A stretch of 64,000 nucleotides of DNA from Streptomyces sp. NBC_01689 (lineage in GTDB: Bacteria; Actinomycetota; Actinomycetes; Streptomycetales; Streptomycetaceae). Made by a program: the position numbers and the translations under genes. The notes beneath the pieces are model-generated. The model saw nothing but the letters and a program-made list of their open reading frames with translations, was not told the DNA's origin and did not search any database. This document shows, piece after piece, positions 36,271-45,228 of this stretch. The number at the start of each line of letters is the position of its first letter. The stretch's first letter is position 1. The stretch lies in the NCBI RefSeq assembly GCF_036250675.1, contig NZ_CP109592.1, positions 7,006,001-7,070,000 of the forward strand, written 5' to 3'.

Positions 36271-36522
36271 ATGGCGGGCAGCAGCCACGGTCACACCCCG
36301 GCCGCCTGGACCGGTGTCATCATCGCCTTCATCGGTTTCTGCGTCTCCGGTGCCTTCATGGTGATGGCGAACCCGCTGGGCTTCTGGGCCGGCATGGTCA
36401 TCGTCCTGCTCGGCGGTGTCGTCGGCATGGCGATGCGGGCGGCGGGCCTGGGCCAGCCGAAGACCAGGAGCGCGTCGGTCACCCACGCGCCCGTCCGCGA
36501 GGCCGTCGGCGCCGAGAGCTGA
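36271..36522 (+). CDS. HGxxPAAW-motif small membrane protein
   Basis: 83 residues. The N-terminus MAGSSHGHTPAAW carries the namesake motif; two membrane segments follow (TGVIIAFIGFCVSGAFMVMA and FWAGMVIVLLGGVVGMAM), then a short polar tail. A conserved actinobacterial family of unknown role. ATG 36271 has GAGGAG 6 nt upstream. An in-frame GTG at 36190 near a GACAAT element would add a 27-residue SN-repeat extension. Confidence 0.85.
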   Translation: MAGSSHGHTPAAWTGVIIAFIGFCVSGAFMVMANPLGFWAGMVIVLLGGVVGMAMRAAGLGQPKTRSASVTHAPVREAVGAES

Positions 36523-36608
36523 CCCGCGGAGACTTTTCCCGGAGGCGGTCCCCGTGACGGGGGCCGCCTCTCGCGTGTCCGCGCCGCGCGCACCGCGCGC
36601 GGGAGGGG

Positions 36609-36614
36609 CACAAT
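36609..36614 (+). promoter_or_regulatory. -10 element CACAAT for leaderless DUF2752 gene
   Basis: CACAAT ends 7 nt before GTG 36622. The in-frame ATG at 36613 overlaps it and so is an unlikely start. Confidence 0.5.
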
Positions 36615-36621
36615 GCGACAC

Positions 36622-37059
36622 GTGAACTCACCGACGCGGAGGGCTTCGCGCACGGCCGCCCCGCCGGCACTGCGGCGGCTCGGCGTCCCCGCCGGCGTGC
36701 TCGCGTGCGTCGTGGCGGCCTTCGCGTACGTCGGGGCCGTGGACCCCAACCAGCCCGGGCACTACCCCGTCTGCCCGCTGCTGCGCTTCACGGGCCTGTA
36801 CTGCCCCGGCTGCGGCGGTCTGCGCAGTGCGCACGCCTTCGTCCACGGGGATCTCGCGACGGCCCTCACGGACAACGCGCTCGCCGTCGTGGGCTACGCC
36901 GCCTTCGCGCTGGTGTGGACCGTCTGGGTGGTCCGTTCGGCACGCGGCCGGCCGTCGCGGATCGACCTGGGTCCCGTGCACCTGTGGAGCGTCGGCGCTC
37001 TGGTGCTGGTTTTCACGGTTGTCCGGAACCTGCCCCTCGGTGGCTGGCTGCACCCTTGA
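36622..37059 (+). CDS. DUF2752 family membrane protein
   Basis: 145 residues. The motif CPLLRFTGLYCPGCGGLRSA, with paired cysteines (CPxCG), is diagnostic of DUF2752. Three membrane segments are visible (AGVLACVVAAFAYVGAV, LAVVGYAAFALVWTVWVV, LWSVGALVLVFTVVRNLPLG). Function unknown. It lies between the HGxxPAAW gene and trpC on the same strand. Confidence 0.88.
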   Translation: MNSPTRRASRTAAPPALRRLGVPAGVLACVVAAFAYVGAVDPNQPGHYPVCPLLRFTGLYCPGCGGLRSAHAFVHGDLATALTDNALAVVGYAAFALVWTVWVVRSARGRPSRIDLGPVHLWSVGALVLVFTVVRNLPLGGWLHP

Positions 37060-37227
37060 TCAAATGACAAATGTCCAGGTAGTGGGACCGGCGTCAACCG
37101 GATGTGAGGCCTGGCTCTTCCTCCGGATACCATCGGAGTGACCCGTCAAGGCCGTCGGCGACGGCGGTGCCGGGTCGACAGGCTCAACCGCTTCAACCGT
37201 TCACCGTCAGGGAAGGGGGCCGCTCGC

Positions 37228-38037
37228 GTGAGTGTGCTCGACGAGATCATCGACGGAGTCCGTGCCGACCTCGCGGAGCGGCAGGCGCGCGTCAGCCTCG
37301 ACGAGCTCAAGGAGCGCGCGGCGAAGGCTCCTGCGGCCAAGGACGGCGTGGCGGCCCTGCGGGGTGACGGCGTCAAGGTCATCTGCGAGGTCAAGCGCTC
37401 CAGCCCCTCCAAAGGCGCGCTCGCCGCGATCGCCGACCCGGCCGGACTGGCCGCGGACTACGAGGCGGGCGGCGCGTCCGTCATCTCGGTCCTGACCGAG
37501 CAGCGTCGTTTCGGCGGCTCGCTGGCCGACCTGGAGGCCGTCCGCGCCAAGGTCGACATCCCCGTGCTGCGCAAGGACTTCATCGTCACGTCGTACCAGC
37601 TCTGGGAGGCGCGCGCGTACGGCGCCGACCTCGCGCTGCTGATCGTGGCCGCCCTCGAACAGTCCGCCCTCGAGTCCCTCATCGAGCGTGCCGAGTCCAT
37701 CGGACTCACGCCGCTCGTCGAGGTGCACGACGAGGACGAGGCCGAGCGGGCGGTGGACGCCGGCGCGAAGGTCATCGGGGTCAACGCGCGCAATCTGAAG
37801 ACCCTCAAGGTGGACCGCTCCACCTTCGAGCGGGTCGCCCCCGAGATCCCCGCGGGTGTCGTCAAGGTCGCCGAGTCCGGCGTCCGCGGCCCGCACGACC
37901 TCATCGCGTACGCCAACGCGGGCGCCGACGCCGTCCTGGTGGGCGAGTCCCTCGTCACCGGGCGCGACCCGCGGACGGCGGTCTCCGACCTCGTCGCGGC
38001 CGGGGCCCACCCCGCGCTCCGGCACGGACGGAGCTGA
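37228..38037 (+). CDS. trpC: indole-3-glycerol phosphate synthase
   Basis: Converts carboxyphenylaminodeoxyribulose phosphate to indoleglycerol phosphate. 269 residues, (beta/alpha)8 barrel. Catalytic residues lie in [12 protein letters not shown] (Glu, Lys), VLRKDFIV (Lys), [29 protein letters not shown] and [10 protein letters not shown]. Monofunctional, no TrpF domain. GTG 37228 has AAGGGGG upstream; the leader from ~37138 contains no Trp codons. Confidence 0.95.
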   Translation: MSVLDEIIDGVRADLAERQARVSLDELKERAAKAPAAKDGVAALRGDGVKVICEVKRSSPSKGALAAIADPAGLAADYEAGGASVISVLTEQRRFGGSLADLEAVRAKVDIPVLRKDFIVTSYQLWEARAYGADLALLIVAALEQSALESLIERAESIGLTPLVEVHDEDEAERAVDAGAKVIGVNARNLKTLKVDRSTFERVAPEIPAGVVKVAESGVRGPHDLIAYANAGADAVLVGESLVTGRDPRTAVSDLVAAGAHPALRHGRS

Positions 38038-38044
38038 CCGACCG

Positions 38045-38425
38045 GTGGCCGCCACGACCCACGCCCCCGCCGCCCCCCGTCCGGGCCCGTGCCCGGACGG
38101 CGGTCCGGCGCGCGTGCGGTCGGTCACTCCCGGCCCGTCCGCGCGGCCGTTCGCTCCCGGCACCGCCCACGGCGTGACCGCGGGCCCGTCCGGCGCGCGG
38201 CCCGCCGTGCCGCTCCCGTCCGCCTCGGCGGCCCGGGACCCCTACGCCGGACTCGCCCGCGGCTGCCGTCCGCGCGGCTGCCGGGCGCCGGCCCGACGCG
38301 TCCACGGACGCCGGGTCCGCTATGTCATCGGCGACGAGCCGGGCCAGGTCAACGGCATGCGATGGCGCCCCGGCGCGCACGCACGCCCGTCGTCCCCGCT
38401 CGGCTCCGCCGCGCGGACGGACTGA
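38045..38425 (+). CDS. trpM: TrpM-like small basic protein between trpC and trpB
   Basis: 126 residues from GTG 38045. The conserved part is C-terminal: YAGLARGCRPRGCRAPARRV followed by HGRRVRYVIGDEPGQVNGMR. I recognise this block from the small gene (trpX/trpM) between trpC and trpB in S. coelicolor. The first ~70 residues are Pro/Gly/Ala-rich and may be an extension or may not be translated; in-frame GTGs at 38114 and 38174 would remove them. Two Cys and many Arg are conserved. Reported only as affecting tryptophan metabolism; mechanism unknown. Confidence 0.65.
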   Translation: MAATTHAPAAPRPGPCPDGGPARVRSVTPGPSARPFAPGTAHGVTAGPSGARPAVPLPSASAARDPYAGLARGCRPRGCRAPARRVHGRRVRYVIGDEPGQVNGMRWRPGAHARPSSPLGSAARTD

Positions 38426-38837
38426 CCGGGTCCGGACCGCCGGTCACCAGGCGGCGGCCTCCCGCCCCCGGGCTGGAACCGTTCCGGCCCGCCGGTCCCG
38501 TCGAGGGCCGCGACCGTCCCGGCACCCCGAGGAGCGTTCGGGTCTTTCCCGGCGCCCGCGAAGGTGCCCGGGAGGCCGTCCCGGCACCGTGAGGACCGCT
38601 CGGGACCCGTCCCGGACATCCGGAGATCCCGGAGCGGCACCAGGTCCCCCACCGGGGCACCCGGGGCCGTCGCGGCCTCCCGCGGCCGACGCGGGGACCG
38701 CTCCCGGACGGATCGCCGATCGTGCCGGTCCAGGCCCGGCGGGCCTCCCGGGTGACGGTGTGTGTGCGTGCGTGCATGGCTGACGTGAATCCATGTCCGA
38801 CCTTCAACCGGGGCGTTCGCCCCTGCGAGGTAACCGC
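38426..38837. other. 412-bp gap inside the trp cluster
   Basis: Unusually long for this operon. The sequence is rich in GGACCG/CCGGTC-type short repeats and possible hairpins, and ends in a TG-rich run (GTGTGTGTGCGTGCGTGCATG, about 38757-38777) before trpB. No coding region is convincing. An in-frame ATG at 38793 would extend TrpB by 15 residues but has no ribosome site. It may hold an internal trpBA promoter. Confidence 0.5.
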
Positions 38838-40130
38838 ATGCCCAGCGAGTTCTTCATTCCCGACCCCGAGGGTCAGGTTCCCAGCGCCGAGGGATACTTC
38901 GGCGCGTTCGGCGGCAAGTTCATCCCGGAGGCGCTGGTCGCCGCCGTGGACGAGGTCGCCGTCGAGTACGACAAGGCGAAGGCGGATCCCGAGTTCGCGC
39001 GTGAACTCGACGATCTCCTCGTCCACTACACCGGACGGCCGAGCGCGCTGACCGAGGTGGCGCGCTTCGCCGAACACGCCGGCGGCGCCCGGGTGTTCCT
39101 CAAGCGCGAGGACCTCAACCACACCGGCTCCCACAAGATCAACAACGTGCTCGGCCAGGCCCTCCTCACCAGACGGATGGGCAAGACGCGTGTCATCGCC
39201 GAGACCGGGGCGGGGCAGCACGGGGTGGCCACGGCCACCGCCTGCGCGCTGTTCGGCCTTGAATGCACCATCTACATGGGTGAGATCGACACCCGGCGGC
39301 AGGCTCTCAACGTCGCCCGGATGCGCATGCTCGGCGCCGAGGTCATCGCCGTGAAGTCGGGCAGCCGCACCCTCAAGGACGCCATCAACGAGGCGTTCCG
39401 GGACTGGGTCGCCAACGTCGACCACACCCACTACCTGTTCGGGACCGTCGCGGGTCCGCATCCCTTCCCGGCCATGGTCCGCGACTTCCACCGGGTGATC
39501 GGGGTCGAGACCCGGCGGCAGATCCTGGAGCGCGCCGGCCGTCTCCCGGACGCGGCCGTCGCGTGCGTCGGCGGCGGCTCCAACGCCATCGGCCTCTTCC
39601 ACGCCTTCATCCCGGACGCCGGGGTGCGTCTCATCGGCTGCGAACCCGCGGGCCACGGAGTCGAGACAGGTGAGCACGCCGCGACGCTGACCGCCGGTGA
39701 GCCCGGCATCCTGCACGGCTCGCGGTCCTACGTCCTGCAGGACGAGGAGGGACAGATCACCGAGCCGTACTCCATCTCGGCCGGTCTGGACTACCCGGGC
39801 ATCGGTCCCGAGCACGCCTACCTCAAGGACAGCGGCCGCGGCGAGTACCGCGCGGTCACCGACGACGCGGCCATGCAGGCACTGCGCCTGCTCTCCCGCA
39901 CCGAGGGCATCATCCCGGCGATCGAGAGCGCCCACGCGCTCGCCGGGGCGCTGGAGGTCGGCAGGGAACTGGGCAGGGACGGGCTGATCGTCGTCAACCT
40001 GTCCGGTCGCGGCGACAAGGACATGGACACGGCCGCCCGCTACTTCGGCCTGTACGACGAGGGCGCCGACGCGGCCGTCCCCGCGGACGCCGACAGCGAG
40101 CACGCCGAGATCGAGGGGGACGCGAAGTGA
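38838..40130 (+). CDS. trpB: tryptophan synthase beta subunit
   Basis: Condenses indole with serine. 430 residues, PLP fold type II. K100 in [11 protein letters not shown] binds [24 protein letters not shown] (phosphate loop) and SGRGDKD are the other family blocks. ATG 38838 is chosen from GAGG 8 nt upstream and the usual [21 protein letters not shown]-terminus. Its stop overlaps the trpA GTG. Confidence 0.96.
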   Translation: MPSEFFIPDPEGQVPSAEGYFGAFGGKFIPEALVAAVDEVAVEYDKAKADPEFARELDDLLVHYTGRPSALTEVARFAEHAGGARVFLKREDLNHTGSHKINNVLGQALLTRRMGKTRVIAETGAGQHGVATATACALFGLECTIYMGEIDTRRQALNVARMRMLGAEVIAVKSGSRTLKDAINEAFRDWVANVDHTHYLFGTVAGPHPFPAMVRDFHRVIGVETRRQILERAGRLPDAAVACVGGGSNAIGLFHAFIPDAGVRLIGCEPAGHGVETGEHAATLTAGEPGILHGSRSYVLQDEEGQITEPYSISAGLDYPGIGPEHAYLKDSGRGEYRAVTDDAAMQALRLLSRTEGIIPAIESAHALAGALEVGRELGRDGLIVVNLSGRGDKDMDTAARYFGLYDEGADAAVPADADSEHAEIEGDAK

Positions 40131-40942
40131 GCGGCAACATCCAGCTGTTGAGCGACACCCTCGCCGGTGCCCGGGCGGAGGGGCGGTCCGCGCTCATCGC
40201 CTACCTGCCGGCCGGCTTTCCGAGCATCGACGGCGGCATCGCGGCGGTCAAGGCCGCCTTCGAGGGCGGCGCGGACGTCGTCGAGGTCGGTCTGCCGCAC
40301 AGCGACCCGGTCCTCGACGGCCCCGTCATCCAGACCGCGGACGACATCGCCCTGCGTGGCGGAGTCAAGATCGCCGACGTCATGCGGACGGTCCGGGAGG
40401 CCTTCGAGGCGACCGGGAAGCCCGTGTTGGTGATGACGTACTGGAACCCCATCGACCGCTACGGCGTCGAGCGCTTCACCGCCGAGCTGGCGGAGGCCGG
40501 CGGCGCGGGCTGCATCCTGCCCGACCTGCCCGTGCAGGAGTCGGCGCTGTGGCGGGAGCACGCCGAGAAGCACGGTCTCGCGACCGTCTTCGTCGTCGCG
40601 CCCAGCAGCAAGGACGCCCGGCTCGCCGAGATCACCGCGGCGGGCTCCGGCTTCGTCTACGCGGCCTCGCTGATGGGCGTCACCGGTACCCGGGAGTCGG
40701 TGGGGGCGCAGGCCCAGGACCTGGTGCGGCGCACCAAGGCCACCACCGCGCTGCCGGTCTGTGTCGGACTCGGTGTCTCCGACGCCGCGCAGGCCGCCGA
40801 GGTGGCCGGCTTCGCCGACGGAGTGATCGTCGGTTCGGCCTTCGTGAAGCGGATGCTGGACGCGCCGGACGACGCGGCGGGCCTGGAGGCCGTCCGGGCG
40901 CTCGCCGCCGACCTCGCGAAGGGCGTGCGCGGAACGCCGTGA
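40127..40942 (+). CDS. trpA: tryptophan synthase alpha subunit
   Basis: Splits indoleglycerol phosphate to indole and glyceraldehyde phosphate. 271 residues, barrel fold. Catalytic E53 and D64 are in [50 protein letters not shown] and VGLGVSD are conserved loops. GTGA overlap with trpB couples the two subunits. Last trp gene; a strong terminator follows. Confidence 0.96.
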   Translation: MSGNIQLLSDTLAGARAEGRSALIAYLPAGFPSIDGGIAAVKAAFEGGADVVEVGLPHSDPVLDGPVIQTADDIALRGGVKIADVMRTVREAFEATGKPVLVMTYWNPIDRYGVERFTAELAEAGGAGCILPDLPVQESALWREHAEKHGLATVFVVAPSSKDARLAEITAAGSGFVYAASLMGVTGTRESVGAQAQDLVRRTKATTALPVCVGLGVSDAAQAAEVAGFADGVIVGSAFVKRMLDAPDDAAGLEAVRALAADLAKGVRGTP

Positions 40943-41014
40943 CGGACGGCGGCGCCGGCACGTAGGCGCCGACGCGCGGGGGACGATCCGCTCACTCGAA
41001 CGGGTGGACCTGGG

Positions 41015-41043
41015 ACCGGGGAGGCGCGCTGCGCCTCCCCGGT
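41015..41043 (+). terminator. 13-bp stem terminator of the trp operon
   Basis: ACCGGGGAGGCGC (41015-41027), loop GCT, GCGCCTCCCCGGT (41031-41043), followed by TCGTTCT. It separates trpA from the DsbA-like gene. Confidence 0.85.
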
Positions 41044-41057
41044 TCGTTCTGCCGGAT

Positions 41058-41834
41058 GTGAGCGAGAAGAACCGTGAGGGAAAGACCACCGCCCGTGAGC
41101 GGCTGGCGGCCGAGCGACAGAAGCAGAAGGGCGCGGAGAAGCGCCGCCGGGCGCTGATCGTGGGCGGGTCGGTGGTGTGCGTTCTCGCCCTCGCGGCGGT
41201 GGTGGGCGTGCTGGCCGCCGGCGCGGGCAAGGACAAGAAGAACACCGCGGCGGGACCGGCCGTGGCGCCCTCGGGAGCGACCGGCAAGGACGGTCTCGCG
41301 ATCCCGGTCGGCAAGGACAGCGCCAAGTCGACGCTCACGGTCTGGGAGGACTTCCGCTGCCCGGCCTGCGAGTCCTTCGAGACGGTGTACCGCCCGACCA
41401 TCCGCCAGCTGGTGGACGCCGGTCAGCTGAAGGTCGAATACCACCTGGTCACGCTGATCGACGGGAACATGGGAGGCAGCGGCTCCCGGCACGCGGCCAA
41501 CGCGGCGGGCTGCGCCCAGGACGCGGGCAAGTTCGCCGCGTACCACGACGTGCTGTACGCGAACCAGCCCAAGGAGACGCAGGACACGTTCGCGGACAAC
41601 GGCAAGCTCATCGATCTGGCGGGCAAGGTGGACGGTCTCGTCACCCCGGGCTTCCGCTCGTGCGTCGACGACGGCCGGCACGACAGCTGGGTGACGAAGT
41701 CGAACGCCGCCTTCCAGAAGAGCGGCTTCTCCGGCACCCCGACGGTGCTGCTGGGCGGCAAGAACATCTACGCGGACCAGAGCATGACCCCCGCCAAGCT
41801 CAAGCAACTGGTGCAGGCGGAGAACAAGGGCTGA
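41058..41834 (+). CDS. membrane-anchored DsbA-like thiol oxidoreductase, copy 2
   Basis: 258 residues with the same architecture as the protein at 10669-11481: charged N-terminus (ERLAAERQKQK), one membrane segment (~32-54), then a DsbA/Thioredoxin_4 domain with C101-P-A-C104 in WEDFRCPACESFETV and cis-Pro GFSGTPTVLLGG. It contains two further cysteines (AAGCAQ and FRSCVDD). GTG 41058 begins right after the trp terminator; the ribosome site is weak. Confidence 0.9.
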   Translation: MSEKNREGKTTARERLAAERQKQKGAEKRRRALIVGGSVVCVLALAAVVGVLAAGAGKDKKNTAAGPAVAPSGATGKDGLAIPVGKDSAKSTLTVWEDFRCPACESFETVYRPTIRQLVDAGQLKVEYHLVTLIDGNMGGSGSRHAANAAGCAQDAGKFAAYHDVLYANQPKETQDTFADNGKLIDLAGKVDGLVTPGFRSCVDDGRHDSWVTKSNAAFQKSGFSGTPTVLLGGKNIYADQSMTPAKLKQLVQAENKG

Positions 41835-41966
41835 GCCCCCGGTCCGCGGTGCCCGCGACCCGTGACGCCCCCGGCCTGCGAAGGGTCCGGGGGCGGTGCC
41901 CGTTATGGACCCGTTGCCGGGGCACCCGCCGCGGGTCCCGTCCGGCACGGTAGCGTCGACCCTGCC

Positions 41967-43127
41967 ATGGAAACTGCCTACATTCCCAGCCCGTCGCACG
42001 GTGTGCTGCACCTCGGCCCCATTCCGCTGCGCGGCTACGCGTTCTGCATCATCATCGGCGTCTTCGTAGCCGTCTGGCTCGGCAACAAGCGCTGGATCGC
42101 CCGGGGAGGGCGGGCCGGCACGGTGGCCGACATCGCGGTGTGGGCCGTGCCGTTCGGTCTCGTCGGCGGCCGGCTCTACCACGTGATCACGGACTACGAG
42201 CTGTACTTCAGCGAGGGCCGCGACTGGGTGGACGCCTTCAAGGTGTGGCAGGGCGGCCTCGGCATCTGGGGCGCGATCGCGCTCGGTGCGCTGGGCGCGT
42301 GGATCGGCTGCCGCCGCCGCGGCATCCCGCTGCCCGCCTGGGCCGACGCCCTCGCGCCCGGCATCGTCTTCGCGCAGGCCATCGGACGCTGGGGCAACTG
42401 GTTCAACCAGGAGCTGTACGGCAGGGCGACCGACCTTCCCTGGGCGCTGCACATCACGTCCGCCACGGACGGGCGGGTGCCGGGGTACTACCACCCGACC
42501 TTCCTGTACGAGTCGCTGTGGTGCGTCGGCGTCGGATTCCTCGTCATCTGGGCGGACCGCCGCTTCACCCTGGGTCACGGCCGGGCGTTCGCGCTGTACG
42601 TCGCCGCCTACTGCGTGGGCCGCGGCTGGATCGAGTACATGCGTGTCGACGACGCGCACCACGTCCTCGGTCTGCGCCTCAACGACTGGACCGCGATGGT
42701 GGTCTTCGTTCTGGCGGTGGCCTACATCGTGGTGTCCGCGCGGCTGCGGCCCGGACGCGAGGAGATCGTCGAGCCGGGCGCGGACGCCTCCGGCGAGGAC
42801 GAGGGCGAGGGGGGCACCGAGGCTTCGGTGGGCCTCGGCAAGAAGACCGACGAGAAGACTGACGAGAAGACCGGCGAGAAGGCCGACAAGACGTCCGACG
42901 GGAAGCCGGCCGGGAAGACCGACGGCGCGTCCGCCGACAAGGCGGACGACAAGAAGGACGACAAGGCGGACGACCGGACCGGAGGGCCGGGCGGCGAGGC
43001 CGACGGCGGGAAGCCGGTGACGTCCGGCGGCGGGAAGTCCGCGCCGGAGTCCGAGGGAGCCGCGGACGGCCCCGAGGACGCCGACGGCGCCCTGAGGAGC
43101 GAGGCGGAGTCCGCCAACAAGGGCTGA
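41967..43127 (+). CDS. lgt: prolipoprotein diacylglyceryl transferase with long charged C-terminal tail
   Basis: Transfers diacylglycerol from phosphatidylglycerol to the lipobox cysteine. 386 residues; the enzyme domain is ~1-270 with seven membrane segments, FGLVGGRLYHV, the Lgt signature GRWGNWFNQELYG and YHPTFLYES. Residues ~275-386 are a low-complexity tail of KTDEKT/KADD repeats that E. coli Lgt lacks, predicted cytosolic and disordered. ATG 41967 lies 10 nt after TAGCGT, a possible -10 element. Confidence 0.95.
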   Translation: METAYIPSPSHGVLHLGPIPLRGYAFCIIIGVFVAVWLGNKRWIARGGRAGTVADIAVWAVPFGLVGGRLYHVITDYELYFSEGRDWVDAFKVWQGGLGIWGAIALGALGAWIGCRRRGIPLPAWADALAPGIVFAQAIGRWGNWFNQELYGRATDLPWALHITSATDGRVPGYYHPTFLYESLWCVGVGFLVIWADRRFTLGHGRAFALYVAAYCVGRGWIEYMRVDDAHHVLGLRLNDWTAMVVFVLAVAYIVVSARLRPGREEIVEPGADASGEDEGEGGTEASVGLGKKTDEKTDEKTGEKADKTSDGKPAGKTDGASADKADDKKDDKADDRTGGPGGEADGGKPVTSGGGKSAPESEGAADGPEDADGALRSEAESANKG

Positions 43128-43141
43128 CCGCACGAGTACGC

Positions 43142-43179
43142 CGAGGGGGCGCCGCGTCCGACGACGCGGCGCCCCCTCG
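43142..43179. terminator. 17-bp perfect bidirectional terminator
   Basis: CGAGGGGGCGCCGCGTC (43142-43158), loop CGAC, GACGCGGCGCCCCCTCG (43163-43179). It lies between the convergent lgt and CitE-like genes. Confidence 0.9.
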
Positions 43180-43180
43180 T

Positions 43181-44029
43181 TCATGCGGTCAGCGCCTCGC
43201 GGCGGGCCAGCGCCAGGGTGCGTCGGGCGCACGCCACGACCGCCGCGTCCACGAAACGGCCGTCGGGCAGGGCCTGGGCCCCCGGCTCGATGCCGGCCGC
43301 CTCCACGACGGCCTCGGCGCTCTCGACCTCGGCCGGGGTCGGCAGGTAGGCGCGTTCGATCACCGGGAGCTGACGGGGGTGGATGGCCGCACGGCCGAGG
43401 AAGCCGAGGGTGCGCCCGTGGGCGCAGGAGGCCGCCAGCCCCTCCAGGTCGCGGATGTCCGGGTGGATGGACTGCGCGGGGGGCGAGAGTCCGGCGGCGC
43501 GGGCGGCGAGCACGATCCGGGCGCGGGCCCAGTCGAGGCCGGCGTCCTCGCGTACACCCAGGTCGGCCCGGAGGTCCGCCTCGCCGAGCCCGATGCCCCG
43601 CACGGACGGGTGGGCCGAGGCGATGGCGAAGGCGTGTTCGACGCCCAGGGCCGTCTCCAGCAGGGCGTAGAGCGGGATGCCGTCGCCCTCGGCGGGTGCG
43701 GCGTGCCGGGCGACGTGGGTGACGTCCGTGGGCGAGGCCACCTTGGGCAGCCGCAGACCGGACAGGCCCCGGAGCGCGGAGAGCGTCTTGAGGTCGGCCT
43801 CCGCCAGGGGCCCGTCCAGTGTGTTCACCCGGACGTGGACGGGGACGGGGGGAGGGTCCGAGAGCAGTTCCGCGGTGGCGTCGCGGGCGTACTCCTTGCG
43901 GTCCGGGGCGACCGCGTCCTCCAGGTCGACCAGGACGATGTCCGCGCCCGAGGCAAGGGCCTTGACCACCACGTCCGGCCGGTCTCCGGGGGCGTACAGC
44001 CAGGTGAGCGGGAAGGCCGGGACCGTCAC
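43181..44029 (-). CDS. CitE/HpcH-HpaI family acyl-CoA lyase-like protein
   Basis: 282 residues, (beta/alpha)8 barrel of the CitE-like HpcH/HpaI family. PLTWLYAPGDRPDVVVKALA, VLVDLEDAVAPDRKEYARD (metal Glu/Asp), VRVNTLDG, LRLPKVAS, YALLETALGVEHAFAIA, GLGEADLRADLG and SIHPDI are family blocks. Relatives cleave citryl-, malyl- or citramalyl-CoA. Next to a CoA-transferase it could use a CoA thioester made by that enzyme. Last gene of the ADP-ribosylglycohydrolase operon; GTG overlaps the upstream stop. Confidence 0.88.
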   Translation of the reverse strand: MTVPAFPLTWLYAPGDRPDVVVKALASGADIVLVDLEDAVAPDRKEYARDATAELLSDPPPVPVHVRVNTLDGPLAEADLKTLSALRGLSGLRLPKVASPTDVTHVARHAAPAEGDGIPLYALLETALGVEHAFAIASAHPSVRGIGLGEADLRADLGVREDAGLDWARARIVLAARAAGLSPPAQSIHPDIRDLEGLAASCAHGRTLGFLGRAAIHPRQLPVIERAYLPTPAEVESAEAVVEAAGIEPGAQALPDGRFVDAAVVACARRTLALARREALTA

Positions 44030-45228
44030 AGGGCGCCTTCCGTTCTGAGGGTCGTGATCTCGGTGGTGGAGAGTCCGAGTTCGGTGAGAACCGCGTCCGT
44101 GTCGGCGCCGTGCGGACGGCCCGCCCAGCGGATCGCGCCGGGGGTGGACGAGAGCCGGAACAGGACGTTCTGCATGCGCAGGGGGCCGAGTTCCGGGTCG
44201 GCGACGGTGGTGATGGTGTCCAGTGCCTCGTACTGGGCGTCCTCCATCACCTCGGCGACGTCCTGGATCGGGGCCACCGCGGCCTCCGCCTTCTCGAAGG
44301 CCTCCAGCACCTCGGCGCGGTCGCGGCGGGCGATCCACGCACCGACCGCCTCGTCGAGGACGTCCGTGTGCAGGGCACGGTCCGCCCCGGTCGCGAACCA
44401 CGGCTCGTCGATCAGGTCCGGGCGTCCGACCAGCCGCATCACCCGCTCGGCGATCGACTGCGCCGAGGTCGAGACGGCGACCCACGAGCCGTCCGCGGTG
44501 CGGTAGGTGTTGCGTGGCGCGTTGTTCGCGGAGCGGTTGCCGGTGCGGGGCTGGACATGGCCGAGCTGGTCGTACCAGAGGGGCTGCGGGCCCAGCACGG
44601 TGAGGATCGGTTCGATGATCGCCATGTCGACGACCTGGCCGAGGCCCGAGGTCTCGCGGGCGCGCAGGGCGGTCATCACGGCGTACGCCGTCGTCAGGCC
44701 GGCGATCGAGTCGGCCAGGCCGAAGGGGGGCAGGACGGGGGGTGAGTCCGGTTCGCCGGTGATCGCCGCGAAGCCGCTCATGGCCTCCGCGAGCGTGCCG
44801 AAGCCCGGGCGGTGGGCGGAGGGGCCGAACTGGCCGAAGGCGGTGACCCGGGCGAGGACGAGCCGGGGGTTGACGGCCGACAGTTCCTCCCAGCCCAGGT
44901 CCCACTTCTCCAGGGTGCCGGGGCGGAAGTTCTCGATGATCACGTCGGTCCCGGCGGCCAGCCGCAGCAGGGTGGCGCGGCCGCCGGGTTTCGACAGGTC
45001 GAGGGTGATCGTGCGCTTGTTGCGGCCGAGGAGTTTCCACCACAGGCCGATGCCGTTCTTCGAGGGGCCGTGGCCCCGGGACGGGTCGGGCTTCGCGGGG
45101 TGTTCGACCTTGACGACCTCGGCGCCGAAGTCGCCGAGCAGGGTGGCGGCGAGCGGGCCGGCGAAGAGGGTGGCGAGGTCGAGGACGCGCAGGCCGTCGA
45201 GCGGGCCGGGCCCCGGACGCGCGGTCAT
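44026..45228 (-). CDS. CaiB/BaiF (type III) CoA-transferase
   Basis: 400 residues. The N-terminal LDGLRVLDLATLFAGPLAAT then LLGDFGAEVVKVEHP is diagnostic; NKRTITLDLSKPGGRA, DVIIENFRPGTLEKW and GTLAEAMSGFAAITGE follow. Moves CoA between carboxylic acids; substrate unknown. It is translationally coupled (ATGA) to the ribokinase upstream and overlaps the CitE-like gene downstream, an arrangement that suggests a shared carboxylate-CoA step. Confidence 0.9.
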   Translation of the reverse strand: MTARPGPGPLDGLRVLDLATLFAGPLAATLLGDFGAEVVKVEHPAKPDPSRGHGPSKNGIGLWWKLLGRNKRTITLDLSKPGGRATLLRLAAGTDVIIENFRPGTLEKWDLGWEELSAVNPRLVLARVTAFGQFGPSAHRPGFGTLAEAMSGFAAITGEPDSPPVLPPFGLADSIAGLTTAYAVMTALRARETSGLGQVVDMAIIEPILTVLGPQPLWYDQLGHVQPRTGNRSANNAPRNTYRTADGSWVAVSTSAQSIAERVMRLVGRPDLIDEPWFATGADRALHTDVLDEAVGAWIARRDRAEVLEAFEKAEAAVAPIQDVAEVMEDAQYEALDTITTVADPELGPLRMQNVLFRLSSTPGAIRWAGRPHGADTDAVLTELGLSTTEITTLRTEGAL

